A stretch of DNA of 41,718 bases from Prorocentrum cordatum (GCA_963575745.1 CAUYUJ010015704.1:540122-581839); one strand, 5' to 3'. Shown: positions 1-10,449, counted from the stretch's first letter. Translations and numbers: made by a program. The notes: generated by a model from the sequence alone, not told the origin.

Positions 1-22
1 AAAAGGGCGACTTGCGCCTCAG

Positions 23-99
23 GCGGCCCCGGCAGCTTCATGGGCGCGGGCATGGGACCCATGAGCGGCATGCCCGGGCAGGGCGGCATCTTGTCCCAG
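23..99 (+). CDS. KH gene exon 1: Gly/Met-rich linker
   Basis: This 77-base exon lies between an AG acceptor (21-22) and a CAG|GCGGG donor at 99/100. It starts with two bases that complete a codon from an exon to the left of the window and ends in phase 0. The 25 full codons are rich in Gly, Met and Pro (GGPGSFMGAG, then MGPMSGMPGQ, then GGILSQ), a composition common in linkers of RNA-binding proteins. No domain is recognisable. The assignment rests on phase, composition and the near copy of its 3' half in exon 2. It could instead be non-coding GC-rich sequence. Confidence 0.45.
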
Positions 100-242
100 G
101 CGGGCCCGTCATGTTGGGAGGCGGGGGGCGACGACGGAGAGGAGGACGGAGAGGACGAGGAGCGCGGGGTTGGACGAGGGGGGAGGATGACGACGACGAC
201 GACGACGATAACAACCACAACGACAACGACGAAGAAGACAAG

Positions 243-286
243 GGGCCCATGGGCGCAATGCGGGGGCAGGGGGCGTCCTCCTCCAG
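243..286 (+). CDS. KH gene exon 2: short Gly/Met-rich repeat of exon 1
   Basis: This 44-base exon has acceptor AG at 241-242 and donor CAG|GCGGGCC at 286/287. It starts in phase 0 and ends two bases into a codon, which fits exon 3 exactly. It reads GPMGAMRGQG followed by ASSS. At DNA level it is a diverged copy of the 3' half of exon 1: CCCATG-GCG-ATGC-GGGCAGGG-TCC-CAGGCGGGCC is shared, including the donor. This suggests duplication of an exon with its splice site. The alternative is a chance two-copy minisatellite. Confidence 0.4.
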
Positions 287-950
287 GCGGGCCTCGGATC
301 GAGGTCTTTGGAGTTCGAGGGTCGAGGCGTTGGGACGTCGTTGGGCCTCCTGGGGCCCCCGCCTCGAAATCGTGGCCACAGCGCTACCCCGGGACAGGCC
401 TGGGCGATGGCTTTGCACTCTCCCTTTGTTTTGGTGGCGGCCAGATCCCCACGGCCTGAACGTGCCCATCCTTCCCTCCGAGGCCGCTTTCCTCCGCTCT
501 CGTTGCCCGTGCTATCGTCATCACTTCACCTTGCAGCGACCCCGCCCAGGCTCCGACCGCTCCGCAGAATCGCTGGACAGCTTGGGTTATCGTGTGTCAA
601 ACATCGGCCCTTGGATTTGTGCTGAGGTGCGTCCGGGCCAGAAGATCGGGGGGCCCAAGAGGTTCAAAGTCTCGAACCTCCACCCCCCGATCCTCCACCA
701 GCCATGCTCGAACTTCGAAACCATACTATTGATCGCTGGACCTGTGCACGGGTGCTGTCCTGCATGCTGTAATTTCTGGGCTGAGCCAGCCGTGGCGACG
801 AGCGCGCCCCCAGGAGGCCCCAGCGAGGCCCCCACAGAAGACCCAAGAGCCTCGACCTTCGAAGCTTCGACCCCCGATGACGACGACGACGATGGCGGCG
901 ACGACGACGACGACGACGACGAGGTTCTCGCTCGACAACCTTCGCTCGAA

Positions 951-1065
951 GTGGGACAAACTACAGAAACATAAACTGTCGGAGGTCCATGCGGACTTCC
1001 TGGATCGGCGACAGACCCTCCTCCCTGGCGCGCTCTGCCTGGGGCGCCGCCAGGGGGGCACATGG
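951..1065 (+). repeat. Dispersed GC-rich repeat (hairpin family), copy 1
   Basis: This stretch aligns by eye with the reverse complement of 39832-39925 and with 39724-39830 and 40316-40440. Shared blocks in order are GGGAC-AAAC, CATAA-A, AGGTCC-GCGG-CTTC, GGATCGGCG, GACCC-CCTCCCTGGCGCGC, then GGCGCC. It is a single arm here, while the copy near 39.8 kb is a double, folded form. Confidence 0.6.
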
Positions 1066-1211
1066 CAAATTTGAGAAATCCGAGCTGACCTCCCAAACTC
1101 TATGTTTGTACAGTTTGGTTTGATTGTCGTCCTGAACCATACAAGTCCTCGTCTTCTTCCTCTTCGTACCCTTCTTCTACTCGCGGTGCCCCTTTCACCC
1201 CCACCCCCCAG

Positions 1212-1281
1212 AGAGGTGCGCGCTGCGAGCACGAACCCCGACGAGGTCCAGATCCACGTGGCCGTGCCCGACGGGCTCTCC
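1212..1281 (+). CDS. KH gene exon 3: linker with a beta-strand-like segment
   Basis: The exon is entered after CCCCCCAG (AG 1210-1211). One base completes an Arg codon carried over from exon 2, then 23 codons follow (EVRAASTNPDE, then VQIHVAVPDGLS). The assumed donor is TCC|GCCC at 1281/1282, in phase 0, matching exon 4. The alternation in VQIHVAVP resembles a KH strand: either beta 1 of a KH fold or a beta 2-turn-beta 3 segment like exon 5. No GxxG loop follows it directly, so it may be a linker or part of a KH domain with an unseen exon. The 3' end runs into a C-tract and is the least certain boundary. Confidence 0.45.
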
Positions 1282-2519
1282 GCCCCCCCCCCCCCCGCTC
1301 GGACTGGCCAGCCGCCCGCGGCCCCGCCTCTCGGGCCGCCGCCGCCGCTGCCTCTGTCGCCGCCGCCGCCGCCGCCGTCGCCGCCGTCGTCGCCGTCGTC
1401 GTCGTCGTCGGCATGGCGTTCAAGAAACGCCGTTTAGGGCACACGCCTCGTGTGCCCTCGCAATTGCATCTTTAGAGTTCGTCACCGTGCGCTAGCGTCT
1501 GTAATCGATGAGGAAGCGCCGATTTAGCGCCTACTAGCGTCGATCTATCGTCGATTAGCGTCGATTCGTGTCGGTTTGCGTCGGTTCGCAAGAGCCAGCA
1601 AGATGGCACGCGCGGCTCCCATGAGTTGCCACCGAAGCGTCAGCAACGCCTTCGGTCATGGCTGGCACTGGTTTCCGGGCCGTCCTCTTTGAGTTTATGC
1701 GGTCGCCTTTTCCGCAGTCTGTTCCAGCGGCAGAAAATTAATTGACGTATAGTCCCGTTGTGTCCTTATCTTAATCGTCACTACGCTGCATAATTCGGGG
1801 GGGATTGTATGTTACGTGCGTTTCGGTACTTCCTTGCATCCAATCTGGGCTGGACTCGGGTTCGGCGTGGTCACAGGTCGGCTGGCATCTGACCGGGGAG
1901 TGCTCCCAGTGCGGAGGCCGCTCTTCCCTGGCGGGCAGAGGAGGCAGTGGGGGCCTGCTACGTTGCATGGATCGCCAGAGGTGGGCACTTGCCTGGGGAT
2001 CTGGCCGCGTTCCAGTGGAAGCATGGGCGGCCGAGGGGAGCGCCATTCCCTGCGCGGGCCCTCCTTTCGCTGCCACGGCTTCAGAAGGATGCGCGCTGGC
2101 GGAGCGCATTTGGGCGCTGACCGCATGGCACTTCGCGTGGCGTGCCCGTCCAGCGGCGTGGTAATCGTGTCGAGGACCAGGAGGATAAGGACCAGGAGGA
2201 ATGCCAGGATGCATCAACGATGCTGCAACACACCCTACCTCGCAAATCCCCTCACGCATTGCTGCAAGCCTTCCTTCTTACTACGGGAAGCGTCCTCTTG
2301 CAAGACCTGATGTGCCTGCCACTCATACGAGAGTCCCGCTTTGAAATGTAAGTGTGTTGCAGCATTCTAGCCAGGAGTGAGGAGGGCAAACAGTCAGGAT
2401 TTTAAAGTGCAGCGAGGAGTCCTGCGAGATCTCTTCTTGAAAAGGGGCCGTCCCAAATTCGTGCAATTGCTGCTCAAGATGAGTAAGTAACACGTCTGGG
2501 CATTTAGTTCGAGTTCGAG

Positions 2520-2800
2520 GAAGTCTCAGCTGGGTGCCCCGTTTTGAAAGGAACTACCCTCAATGCGTGCAGCTGGCAGATATTTGTCAAGCGAAGGACA
2601 CACGTTCAAAGGAGCCATCCCTCCGTCCATGTAGCAGTTGCACGGTTTTTAAGACGAATGCGGGATGCGCTAAGACGAACACCGTAGTTTGAAAAAGAGC
2701 CGCCCTCCATCCGATGTACTGTGACAAGCACTAAGACGAATGTGCGCGGCACCATGACGAGAACAGCATTGTGAAAACGATTGGCCTTCAATATTAGAGC
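2520..2800 (-). repeat. Dispersed repeat R1, diverged cluster in reverse orientation
   Basis: Three or four units of a 75-90 base repeat lie here in reverse complement relative to clusters at 11785-11960 and 19560-19795. Diagnostic pieces are TTTGAAAAAGAGCCGCCCTC (the complement of the GAGGGCGG...TTTTCAAA core) and GTGCGCGGC...GACGAGAACA...TTGTGAAAACG. Units here are the most diverged of the three clusters. Confidence 0.55.
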
Positions 2801-3289
2801 AAACTGGGCTTTTCAGCTTCAGGATACCAAATCACAGGTAACTCTCAAGCGAGACGTCTGGCCCTGCCTACGGACAAGTGTGGTGGTGCGACAGGGGGAA
2901 GTTGTGTATGAGGAAGCGGGATGGGGGAGCACGCCGACGACGACGTGAGAGGACGACGAAGGCGGTGATCTTTAGCAACAGTTGTTCCTTCACAGAGGCA
3001 GGGATTTGGTCCCGGATCGTATGATGGCCCCGTACATTGAGGTGGGCCCCCAGACGCCTAGAACGGCGAAACGCATATGCCTCGACTTATCCATGGCGTA
3101 CGAGGTCTACGTAAGGGGGGGAGGAACTCAACGTCGATGACGCGGACGACGACTGTCGACGACGAAGCTCCGATTGCCAGGTGCGGTCTCCGCTCGAGCC
3201 TCCCCGCCAGGCTGGCGGGTTCCATTTTCAGCACCCTCCAGCGATGTGTGTAGAGGAGTACATGTAGGAGTACGAGGACGAGGAGGAAG

Positions 3290-3455
3290 AGACGGAAGAT
3301 GACGATGAACGACGACGACGACGACGACGACGACGTCGACGCCGACGACGATGACGACGACGACAGATGACGACGTACAACGACCTCCGACGACGGACAA
3401 CGACGACGACGACAGACGACGAAAGACGACGAGGATGACGACAACGACGACGATG
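3290..3455 (+). repeat. (GAC)n / (ACG)n microsatellite
   Basis: An interrupted GAC/ACG triplet array ends about 10 bases before the exon 4 acceptor. It gives long Asp, Thr, Arg, Ser and Val runs in the six frames, which should not be read as proteins. Confidence 0.85.
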
Positions 3456-3461
3456 ACGCAG

Positions 3462-3558
3462 GTCCGAATGCGCTTCGCGGCCTCGGCCCCCGCCAGGCTG
3501 GCGGGCGCCATCATCGGCAAGGCTGGCGATCAGATCAAGCAGACGGCGGCCACCGCAG
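3462..3558 (+). CDS. KH gene exon 4: first KH domain, strand 1 to helix 2 with GxxG loop
   Basis: The acceptor is GACGCAG|GTCC (AG 3460-3461). The exon has 32 codons plus one base. It reads VRMRFAASAPARLAG (strand 1 and helix 1), AIIGKAG (the hallmark IIGxxG RNA-binding loop, GKAG), and DQIKQTAATA (helix 2). It ends GCA G|GC, a GC donor; exon 5 supplies GC to finish the Gly codon. Joined to exon 5, the loop-to-helix-end spacing is DQIKQTAATAGC, 12 residues, identical to classical KH domains of the PCBP, hnRNP K and Nova type. The following intron, 3559-10449, is 6.9 kb. A triplet repeat (GAC)n lies directly upstream. Confidence 0.82.
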
Positions 3559-4101
3559 GCCCGCCCGTTGGCCCCTTTGGGATTCTTGGGGGGAGCGTAA
3601 GTGGGGGGGCGATGAGTGTGGGGGGGGGGGCAGCGAGGGCTGCCGAAAAGGGGCCCCTTAGGGCCCTTAAAGGGGCCCGTTAGGACCCCCAAGGGGGCAG
3701 TCAGGGCCCGAAAAGGGTACATTTCTCCCCCTCCCCCCCCCCCTCTACCGCCCCACCATTAATTCGCGCCCAAGACTCCTCTTCTCGAGGTTCCAGGGTC
3801 GAGTATATTTGTGAGTCTCTGGCTCTTTCTGGGCCTCGGGGGGCGCTCCCGAGGTTCGAGGAGGCCTCTTTTAGGCCCCGCGGGGACTCTTTTGAAAAAC
3901 GTGCGAGCGGCTCAGTGCGGATTCCGCCCTGGACGAGGAACAGCATAAAGTTGCATGCTCGTAAGGCGTATCTTTGATGTTGCGAATGCAAGCGTGGATG
4001 GAGGGCTCTTGATGTTGATGCTGGATTGGGCTGAAACTTTTGACATATCATATGTGGACTGAACGCGCCAAGCTTTCGGAAGATTTGGGCTTCCTGCCGA
4101 A

Positions 4102-4347
4102 ATGCCCAAGATGGAGCGCTGTATGTTTTCGGCTTGTTTCTGCGTCATTGAGGACCACACCGGTATTTCGACAGAGCAACGACAGAACGCTGGAATCGCA
4201 CGGGGGTGCCCACGTTATCCATACTTATTCATAGCTGTCCAGACCGTTATGCTGGACGACGCAATCCACCCGCTACATGTGGAAGAAGAACCTGGATACG
4301 TAGTGACCTGGGATGCTTCCCATGCTGAAGACATGAAGTTGGAGTAG
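4102..4347 (+). pseudogene. Non-LTR reverse transcriptase fragment
   Basis: The frame reads SACFCVIEDHTGIS, then TEQRQNAGIARGCPRYPYLF, then IAVQTVMLDDA. This matches the RT region around motif B of LINE-type elements, where the usual text is close to GI-QGCPLSPYLF. Here the motif Gln is Arg and the Leu-Ser pair is Arg-Tyr, so it is decayed. The frame ends at a stop after about 80 codons. A possible decayed active-site box (HCIADACDALLGS) occurs in a different frame near 4990-5040, consistent with a frameshifted remnant interrupted by the minisatellite. It differs from the element at 13-17.7 kb, so at least two LINE lineages left traces. Confidence 0.6.
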
Positions 4348-4504
4348 GGGGAGCAGTATTCTTTCAAATGTCAGCATGTAAAAGGATCACGTCGCCAAGC
4401 GGTGGCGGCACGATAACAAGGCGGCATGCTGTATACTCCCCAATCAGTGCTTGCACTGAAGGGGTCCTAGCGGGTGTTGAAGGATTTGGCGAAAGTCGGT
4501 GGCC

Positions 4505-4665
4505 GATTTTGGTGGTCCGCCAGGTTCCCGGGTTCCCGGTTCCGGGTTCCCAGGTTACCGGTTCAGGGTTCTTGGTTCCCAGGTTCCCGGTTCTGCGTTC
4601 CCGATCGCGGAGTTCCCGGGTTTTTGGTTCCGGGTTCCTGGGTTCTTGGTTCCGGTCAGCGCTTG
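4505..4665 (+). repeat. GGTTCC/GGTTCCCGG minisatellite inside direct repeats
   Basis: Short units of GGTTCC, GGTTCCCGG and GGTTCCCAGG are tandemly repeated with small changes. The block is bracketed by direct repeats: CAGTGCTTGCACTGAAGGGG near 4445 and CAGCGCTTGCATTGAAGGGA near 4656, each followed by TCC-GCGG. Confidence 0.75.
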
Positions 4666-7199
4666 CATTGAAGGGATCCCGGCGGACCTTTTAATGCCCT
4701 ACGGCGAGATTGCGGCCAGGCATGGTGCTTACCAAATTTGCAAACCATCGACTGATTTGGGGGTTCCTCTTGTGTAATTTGGAAGGGTTGATCACGTGGG
4801 ACGGGAAAGCATCCGCCGAGCGACGCAGAGGACGTGAAGAAACAATCAAAATTTTCAAACAGTTCATCGAACTCTGGGCGCACGCACCTTCTAGAGACCG
4901 AACAGAAGATCTATGTCAACGTCGGTCTGAGCGAGTTGCTGTAGTCATTGGATTCTACCTGATGATCAACAGGGGACAAGTTTCGGCCCGACGCATTGCA
5001 TTGCCGATGCTTGCGACGCACTTTTGGGATCCCATTCGTTTACTTCTCGGGTCAGCAACGCGAGTGTTCTCGACAAGGCGGCGGCGAAATAACAGTCGCA
5101 AGTAGTTGGGAAAACAACTGCAAAATAAAAACGCAGCACATAGTCCTGTAGGTGAAGCAACATGCCTGCAGTGATGATGGGACGCCGTGCGCTTGGGTTT
5201 CCAAGCCCAGATGCGGGCGACCAAGACATCAATGGACATCTTATTTGCGCAATTCGTCGTAACATACCTGGACACACGTTTCTGGTGTTGTATGTTCCAC
5301 CCGTCATCCCTCCTCTTCCTCTTGCTCAGCCTCTTCTTTCCGCCTCTTTGCCAGGCTGCCTGTGCGCCTTTGATTGCCGCGCGTCCGTCCAGATGTTCGG
5401 TTATTGCTTGTTTGCCTGGGGGGGTCTCTTCTCAAGGTTTGAAAACGTCCGTTATGTTTCATCATGGCGTCGTGGACAGAGCAGGGCGGACAATTGCGGC
5501 CTTTGACGCATCCAGCTGGGTTTTCATCTGTACATCTGTTTCCCCCTCTCCAGGGTGAGTGGGTATCCCAAGAATTCCCAGCGGTCCAGAAGCGGTGTTC
5601 ATTTGACTTACTAACAGCAAGTTCCTCATCCTGTCGCGGTAGGCTCGCGCAGCGTCGACGCGGCGGAGACGCGAGCGCGAACACTTCGCGCCGATTTTTC
5701 ACAGCTCTGTCCTCGCCTGACTCGGCCGCCCGGCGCGGCCGCGCCGTCGGCCGCTTCCGGGCGCCGCGGTGCCTCGCGCGCGTGAAGAGATCGCGGCGGG
5801 AGTGCTCTATGTAAGACTTACACGTGCGGTTTCTGAGGGTCTTCGCCGGGTCCAGTCAACAAGAACGCCGGACCCAGATAAGCGGTTCAGATTTGTTGCG
5901 GATTCCCACGCTGTGAACAAAAAGCACGACGTCGGAGGAGGGGGGAGGCCCATGATTTTCTGCTTTGGAAATATGCCCCTCCAGACCTACAGACCTACAG
6001 TCAACGCGCCTAGCAAGGACGCGCGCCTTCATCTAGGATACCCTTCTGTCCTTGCCTCTGCGGCCCGACCTTTGCCGTTTTCACTGGTCACCCGTCACCC
6101 AAAAAGTCCGAACTTCGGCCTCCAAGGTTCTTGCGTCATTACCACCCGTCCTCAGTACACGTCCTGTTTGTATCTCGACGATCAGCAGCAAGAGTCCTGG
6201 TGTTATTGTTCGGCCCTCTTGGAAGATCCGGGGGGGGGACGGGTGCAGCGGCCGTCCTTCGTCGCCATGCAGCAGACGGGCCTTGGAGGAAGCGGGCCCT
6301 GGAAGTCCTGGGCCGTCTTCGGGCCCCCTGGGCGCTCGACGGGCCCCTGAACCGTCAAACAGCGAGCTTCGTCCACGCGCAGGGCGCGGGCCTTGTCTGC
6401 AGGTGTGAGGCCCGCGCCTTGTAAGAAGCAACCTCCTTCTAAGAGGCCTTCCCCCTCCCCCTACCCCCCTCTGCGCGCCAACAGCAGCCGAGATGAAAGA
6501 ACGGCCAGCCCCAGGGGAAGCCACCGGTGTCCTGGAGCCGTTTCCCTGAGGACCCAGCTCCTTCGTGCCAATTTTGGCGCAGCGGAGGTGCGTACGTGGA
6601 TGTAGCCGTAGGGCCTTGGCTGGCCCCGCAATGCTCTCCAGGCTCGATGATGTCATTGACCTCCCGCTTGCCCTGGCGGACAGGTGTGAGATAATCGTCC
6701 AGGTTCCCAGTACGCTACCCTGGCTGCTCTGGCTGGACCTTGGCCGTCTTTGCCATGCCCGCCCGCGACCCAATCCATCATTTGGGTGAGGCACAGCGTG
6801 GCGATGGCCTGGCGCGTCCTAAGTTGGATCGGGCCGCGCGGGAGCTGCAGGCCGCAAGGCCAGCACGGAAAGTTATGCGTGTCTTGCGTTCTTTTGACGT
6901 ATTTCTTGCGTTCCCTGCAAGACATATTCAAACACTTTAGATACGTTCAGACGCGATCGCGCCACGGTCTCAACGAGGAGCCCTCCGTATCTATGTCGTT
7001 GAGAAGAACAGTTTGTATATGCATTTAAGATTCGTTAGTATTGCCTGCGCGGGGCGTCCGCGTATCCAAACATATCCATGTTACACTCATACCTCAATAC
7101 ATATGGCCGTATCTGAAAGTCTACATAGAAGCATGCCTGTGCATATATAATTACTACTCTTCGATGTTGCAGCAACAAATCTAATCGCTTCTAGTTTTC

Positions 7200-9030
7200 C
7201 CAGATGGATCGTCACATCACTCCTCCTCCTTAGCGTTCATTGTCACAGCTCTTGCTCTTGCTCTTCCGTATCCTGCTCCGTATCCCTCTCATCCTCTTCC
7301 CCGCTGCCTTTCTCAGTATTCATCCCCCTCAATGATCGCGTTGTTCATCATCCACAGCATCATTGCACTCCTCCCCCTCCTCGTCATCATAAGCATCGCC
7401 ATCCTCTCTGCCATTCTCACTCCTCCTCCTCCTCCTCCTCCTCCTCTTACTCGCTCCTCTTACTCGCTCGCCCTCCACGCCCCTCCTCCGCTCCGCCACG
7501 CCTCCTTGGGATGAGGAGGGGCATTGATGAGCGAGGGGTCTCGGGGGGAGTGCGGCGAGGGATTTCGTGTGGAGGGGCGAGGGGCGAAGGTCGGAGAATG
7601 GGAGGAGGCAAAAGGTAAGGGAGGGGCGAGGGGGGAGAAGGAAGGGAGAACGAAGTAGGAGAGCAGGGAGGAGCGAGGGGGGGAGGAGAGAGGCGGGGAG
7701 GAGACGAGAAGAGGAGGGGAGTGGGAGAACGGGAGTGAGGGAATTGGGGAGTGAGGGGAGTGAGGGAGGAGGGAGGAGGGAGGATGGAGTGAGGGAAGGG
7801 AGAGAGCGGCGAGTGACGAGCAAGGATACGGGGGACAAGATGGTGGGAGGGAGCGAGGAGGGAGGAAGGGGGAACGAGTGGGAGTGAGGAGGGTGCAGGA
7901 GAAGGAGGGAGTCACGGAGGGAGGCAGAGGGAATGAGGAAGGATGGAGGAAGGGAGTTCGGAAGTGAGTGGCAGGTGGAGCGAGGAGGCAAAAGGAAGGA
8001 GAAAGGGAGGACAGGGGAGAAACGGAGAGGATGGAACAGAGAATGACGACGAGGGAGGCGACGGGACAGAGCAGCCATCTGAATCCGTTTCACGTTCGAA
8101 TTGTATCCAAATCCTTTGCACTTTTTCACCTCACGCCCTCATCATATGTTTCCTCCGTGTCTCCTTCCTCCTCTTCCTCCCCCTCCTTTCCCTAAGCAAC
8201 CTCTCAGTCAGTCTCCATCCTTCCTCCTCCCGCCCGCCGTCGCTTCAGTCTCGACCCCGCCTCCCTCCTCTTCCTTCCCCCTCCCGTTGCCTCCTCACTC
8301 CAAATCCAATCCCTCACCCCCGAACTCTCTTCTTCCATCCTCCCTCAATCCTGTCTGCCTCTCTTGGTGACCCCCATACTCCCCCCGCACCCTCCGCGCG
8401 CCCAATCTGTTCCCCTTCCCCCCTCCCTCCTCGATCCCTCCCCCGCCCCCCCCATCTATCCTTACTCATCGCTCGTCCCTCCCTACTCTCCCTCATTACT
8501 CCTCCCTCACTCCCCTCACTCTCCCGTTCCCTCCTTCCCTCCCTCCCTCCTTTTCTCGTTTTCTCCCTGCCTCCCCCATTCTCGCCTCCCTCACTCCTTC
8601 TTGCCCTCACATTCCTCCTTCTCCCTTCTCCCTTCTCCCTTCTTCCTTCTCACTTCTCACTCCTCCCTCACCTTTTCCCTTGTCCCTGTCTCCCTGCTAG
8701 TCCCTCCGCCCCGAATCCCTCGCTTCCCTGTCCCCTGGCCCCCTGGCACCCTCACTCATCACTCCCCCTCTTCATCCTCCGATGGGGGGTGCCGAGATGG
8801 AGGAGCAGCGAGGAAGGTGAGCAAGGAAAAGGGGGAGGAGTGACAGGGATGAGGAACACGATGACGATGATGCTCATGATGATGAGGAAGAGGAGGGGCG
8901 TGTAATGATACTGCGGATGAGGGTCAACAAAATAGTGCGAGGAGCATCGAGCGGGTCAACGAGGAGGATGAGGATGACGGGGAAGCGAAGGAGGGTACGG
9001 AGGAGGAGCGAGACCAGGAATTTGACGATG
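7200..9030. repeat. Large diverged inverted repeat of pyrimidine and purine tracts
   Basis: The left arm (about 7200-8060) and right arm (about 8215-9030) are reverse complements with a centre near 8135. Matching anchors: 7382-7400 with 8866-8884 (ATGATGA-GAGGA), 7950-7990 with 8300-8335 (TTGCCTCCTC-CTCCA ... CCGAACTC-CTTC-TCCATCCT-CCTCA on one side, its complement on the other), and 7265-7300 with 8970-9000 (GGGGAAG...GGGTACGGAGGAGGA). Position sums stay near 16270-16280 across the arms, as expected of one palindrome. The arms have clearly diverged, so this is not a read-through artefact. The long Ser/Pro/Leu and Arg/Gly/Glu open frames here come from the tracts and are not genes. Confidence 0.7.
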
Positions 9031-9807
9031 TATATTGAGGCGTTGAAGTCTTGGGATGATGCGCAGGAGTTAGGCAGAGAAAATGACAAGATAGGGGTGC
9101 GGAGGAGGAGCAGGAGGAGGGGGAACGGCATCGAGGAGGAGCGCGGAGAAGGCGGATGATTGATGACGCCTGGCGAGCGAATGAGAGGATGATACGAGGG
9201 ATGCGGGGAGCGAGGACATTGAGGAGGAGGACGAAGGGGGATAAGTAATGTTGGGGAGGAAGGGGAGGAGCGACGATGGCTGACTATACAGGATCTTGTG
9301 ATATATAAATCCATAATAGATTGCATAGCGAGGACAAGCGAGGCAAAGCGGGTCAGGACACGAATAACCACTAGGACGATGAGCCGCGAGGAGGGCAAGT
9401 GTTATGTACAGTTTTCAAACGTACCTTTTACATAAATTGAGCATTTACACTCCATGCGCTCGTTGCCGCCGTATCTTAACATGTGTAACGTATTTTTTAC
9501 GCATCCACAATTCACTCCGGATCCCAAAGTCATAATGAATTGTAGCGTCAGTACCTAAACATTTCCAAACAGGCATCCATTCATTCCCGAGCGCATCCAA
9601 ACTCAAACAAGATCTACACATATCTAAACATATCGAGTTTCCCTACAGAAAATATGCTTTGATGCCATACACCAGCACAATGATTAGATACTGCTTGGGG
9701 CGTTCTGAAATGCACCAACTCCAAGGGAACGCACACTGATTCTATATTCGCAGGTCTGTCTTGCAGAGTTCGGTTTCAGAAGTTTCGGAAGGGGCGGGTC
9801 GAAATCG

Positions 9808-10175
9808 GTGTCGGTTGCTGCCTCTGCTGGGGTGGCCCCACGGACGTATGGGATATCCGCCTTCCTTCCCGCCGTGCTCGTCCCATCCCTTCTGTCAAGA
9901 GGCGGGAAGCAAAGGAGGAACGCCACATTTGGAATCCAACCACCCGCTACGAACGAAACCTGTACCCCTGCACGAAACCTGTTTTTGCGGCCTCTTCTAG
10001 CAGAGGCCCGACCAATCAGGAGGTTTGTGACAAATGTCATGGCCCGCGGCAGTGGAGGCTTCGCACTTGCACTGCCAAGGAAAGTGCGTGCCATTGCCTG
10101 CGGCACTCTGTTGGTAGGGATCGTGGAGTCAAGAAATCGTGGAACCAAAACCGATTGGCCCTTGAGCCAACGACT
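9808..10175 (+). other. Unrecognised possibly coding stretch with Cys/His cluster
   Basis: Several frames are open here. One (about 10020-10175) reads VCDKCHGPRQWRLRTC, then TAKESACHCLRH, a CxxC...C...CxC pattern that could be a decayed zinc-binding segment of a mobile element. Another frame from 9808 stays open through this stretch and beyond (272 residues to 10626). A minus-strand frame (9684-10199, 171 residues) overlaps. None has a domain I can name, so this may be non-coding. Confidence 0.2.
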
Positions 10176-10229
10176 TCGTCCTCTTCCTCTTCCCTTCACC
10201 TCCCCCTCCTTTCATTATCATTATCCTAT

Positions 10230-10420
10230 TGTTGTCCTCCTCCTCCTCATCATCATCATCATCCTCCCATCCTCCACCCCGACGACAGCAACAACGGCGG
10301 CGACGACGACGACCCAGCAGCCCCGACGGCGGCCCCGACGGCAACGGCGACGGCGACCCCCGCCGCCCGCGGCCCCGACGGCGGCGGCGGCGGTGGCGGC
10401 CCCGACGGCAGCGGCGCCCG
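10230..10420 (+). repeat. ATC, GAC and GGC triplet repeats upstream of exon 5
   Basis: (ATC)n/(CTC)n runs into ACGACGACGACC and then GCGGCCCCGACGGC units. These are interrupted GC-rich triplet arrays directly before exon 5. Confidence 0.75.
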
Positions 10421-10449
10421 GCGCCCAGCGTCTCGCTGGCCTCCCCGAG

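Larger units (their letters stand above)
100..1211 (+). other. KH gene introns 1 and 2
   Basis: Intron 1 (100-242) is mostly a (GAC)n/(AAC)n microsatellite at 185-235. Intron 2 (287-1211) has no recognisable gene. It carries a second (GAC)n tract at 877-932 and one copy of a repeat family seen again at 39.7-40.4 kb (described separately). Several overlapping open frames on both strands here reach 320 residues but are driven by GC content and Asp, Ser and Val runs from the repeats. Confidence 0.5.
1282..3461 (+). other. KH gene intron 3
   Basis: After a C-tract (1283-1296), a CCG/TCG triplet block runs to about 1410. From 1440 to 2350 there is unique-looking sequence with overlapping open frames on both strands (up to 164 residues) and no recognisable domain. 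An inverted cluster of the dispersed 75-90 base repeat occupies 2520-2800. From 2800 to 3290 nothing is recognised except a short piece (3171-3230) that shares CGCCAGGCTGGCGGG with exon 4. A (GAC)n-rich tract covers about 3290-3455, up to the acceptor of exon 4. Confidence 0.45.
3559..10449 (+). other. KH gene intron 4 (6.9 kb)
   Basis: The intron runs from a GC donor to CCCGAG|GC. Contents in order: unrecognised sequence to 4090; a non-LTR RT fragment; a GGTTCC minisatellite inside it; unrecognised sequence 5150-7190; a large inverted repeat of purine and pyrimidine tracts, about 7200-9030; AT-richer sequence 9260-9680 with repeated CCAAACA-like words; an unrecognised region 9684-10175; and GAC/GGC triplet repeats 10230-10420. 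Within 5150-7190 the longest open frame (237 residues, minus strand, 6081-6794) shows no known domain. Confidence 0.5.

Noticed and set aside
12-974. 320-codon open frame at the left end
   Set aside because: It runs through GAC repeats and unrelated intron sequence, and gives Asp runs and no domain. The better reading here is two short exons in another frame.
3171-3230. Second copy of a KH strand-1 exon (ARLAGSIF)
   Set aside because: It shares CGCCAGGCTGGCGGG with exon 4 but lacks the IIGxxG loop and an open continuation. It may be a decayed partial duplicate but is not supportable as an exon.
6645-6730. CEIIVQVPST, resembling a KH first strand after an AG
   Set aside because: It lies inside intron 4, where exon 4 already joins exon 5 with exact KH spacing, and no GxxG loop follows.
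10161-10170. Reverse complement of the last 10 bases of the dinoflagellate spliced leader (TTGGCTCAAG)
   Set aside because: Only 10 bases match. Such a match is not rare in 42 kb on two strands, and no gene start follows convincingly.
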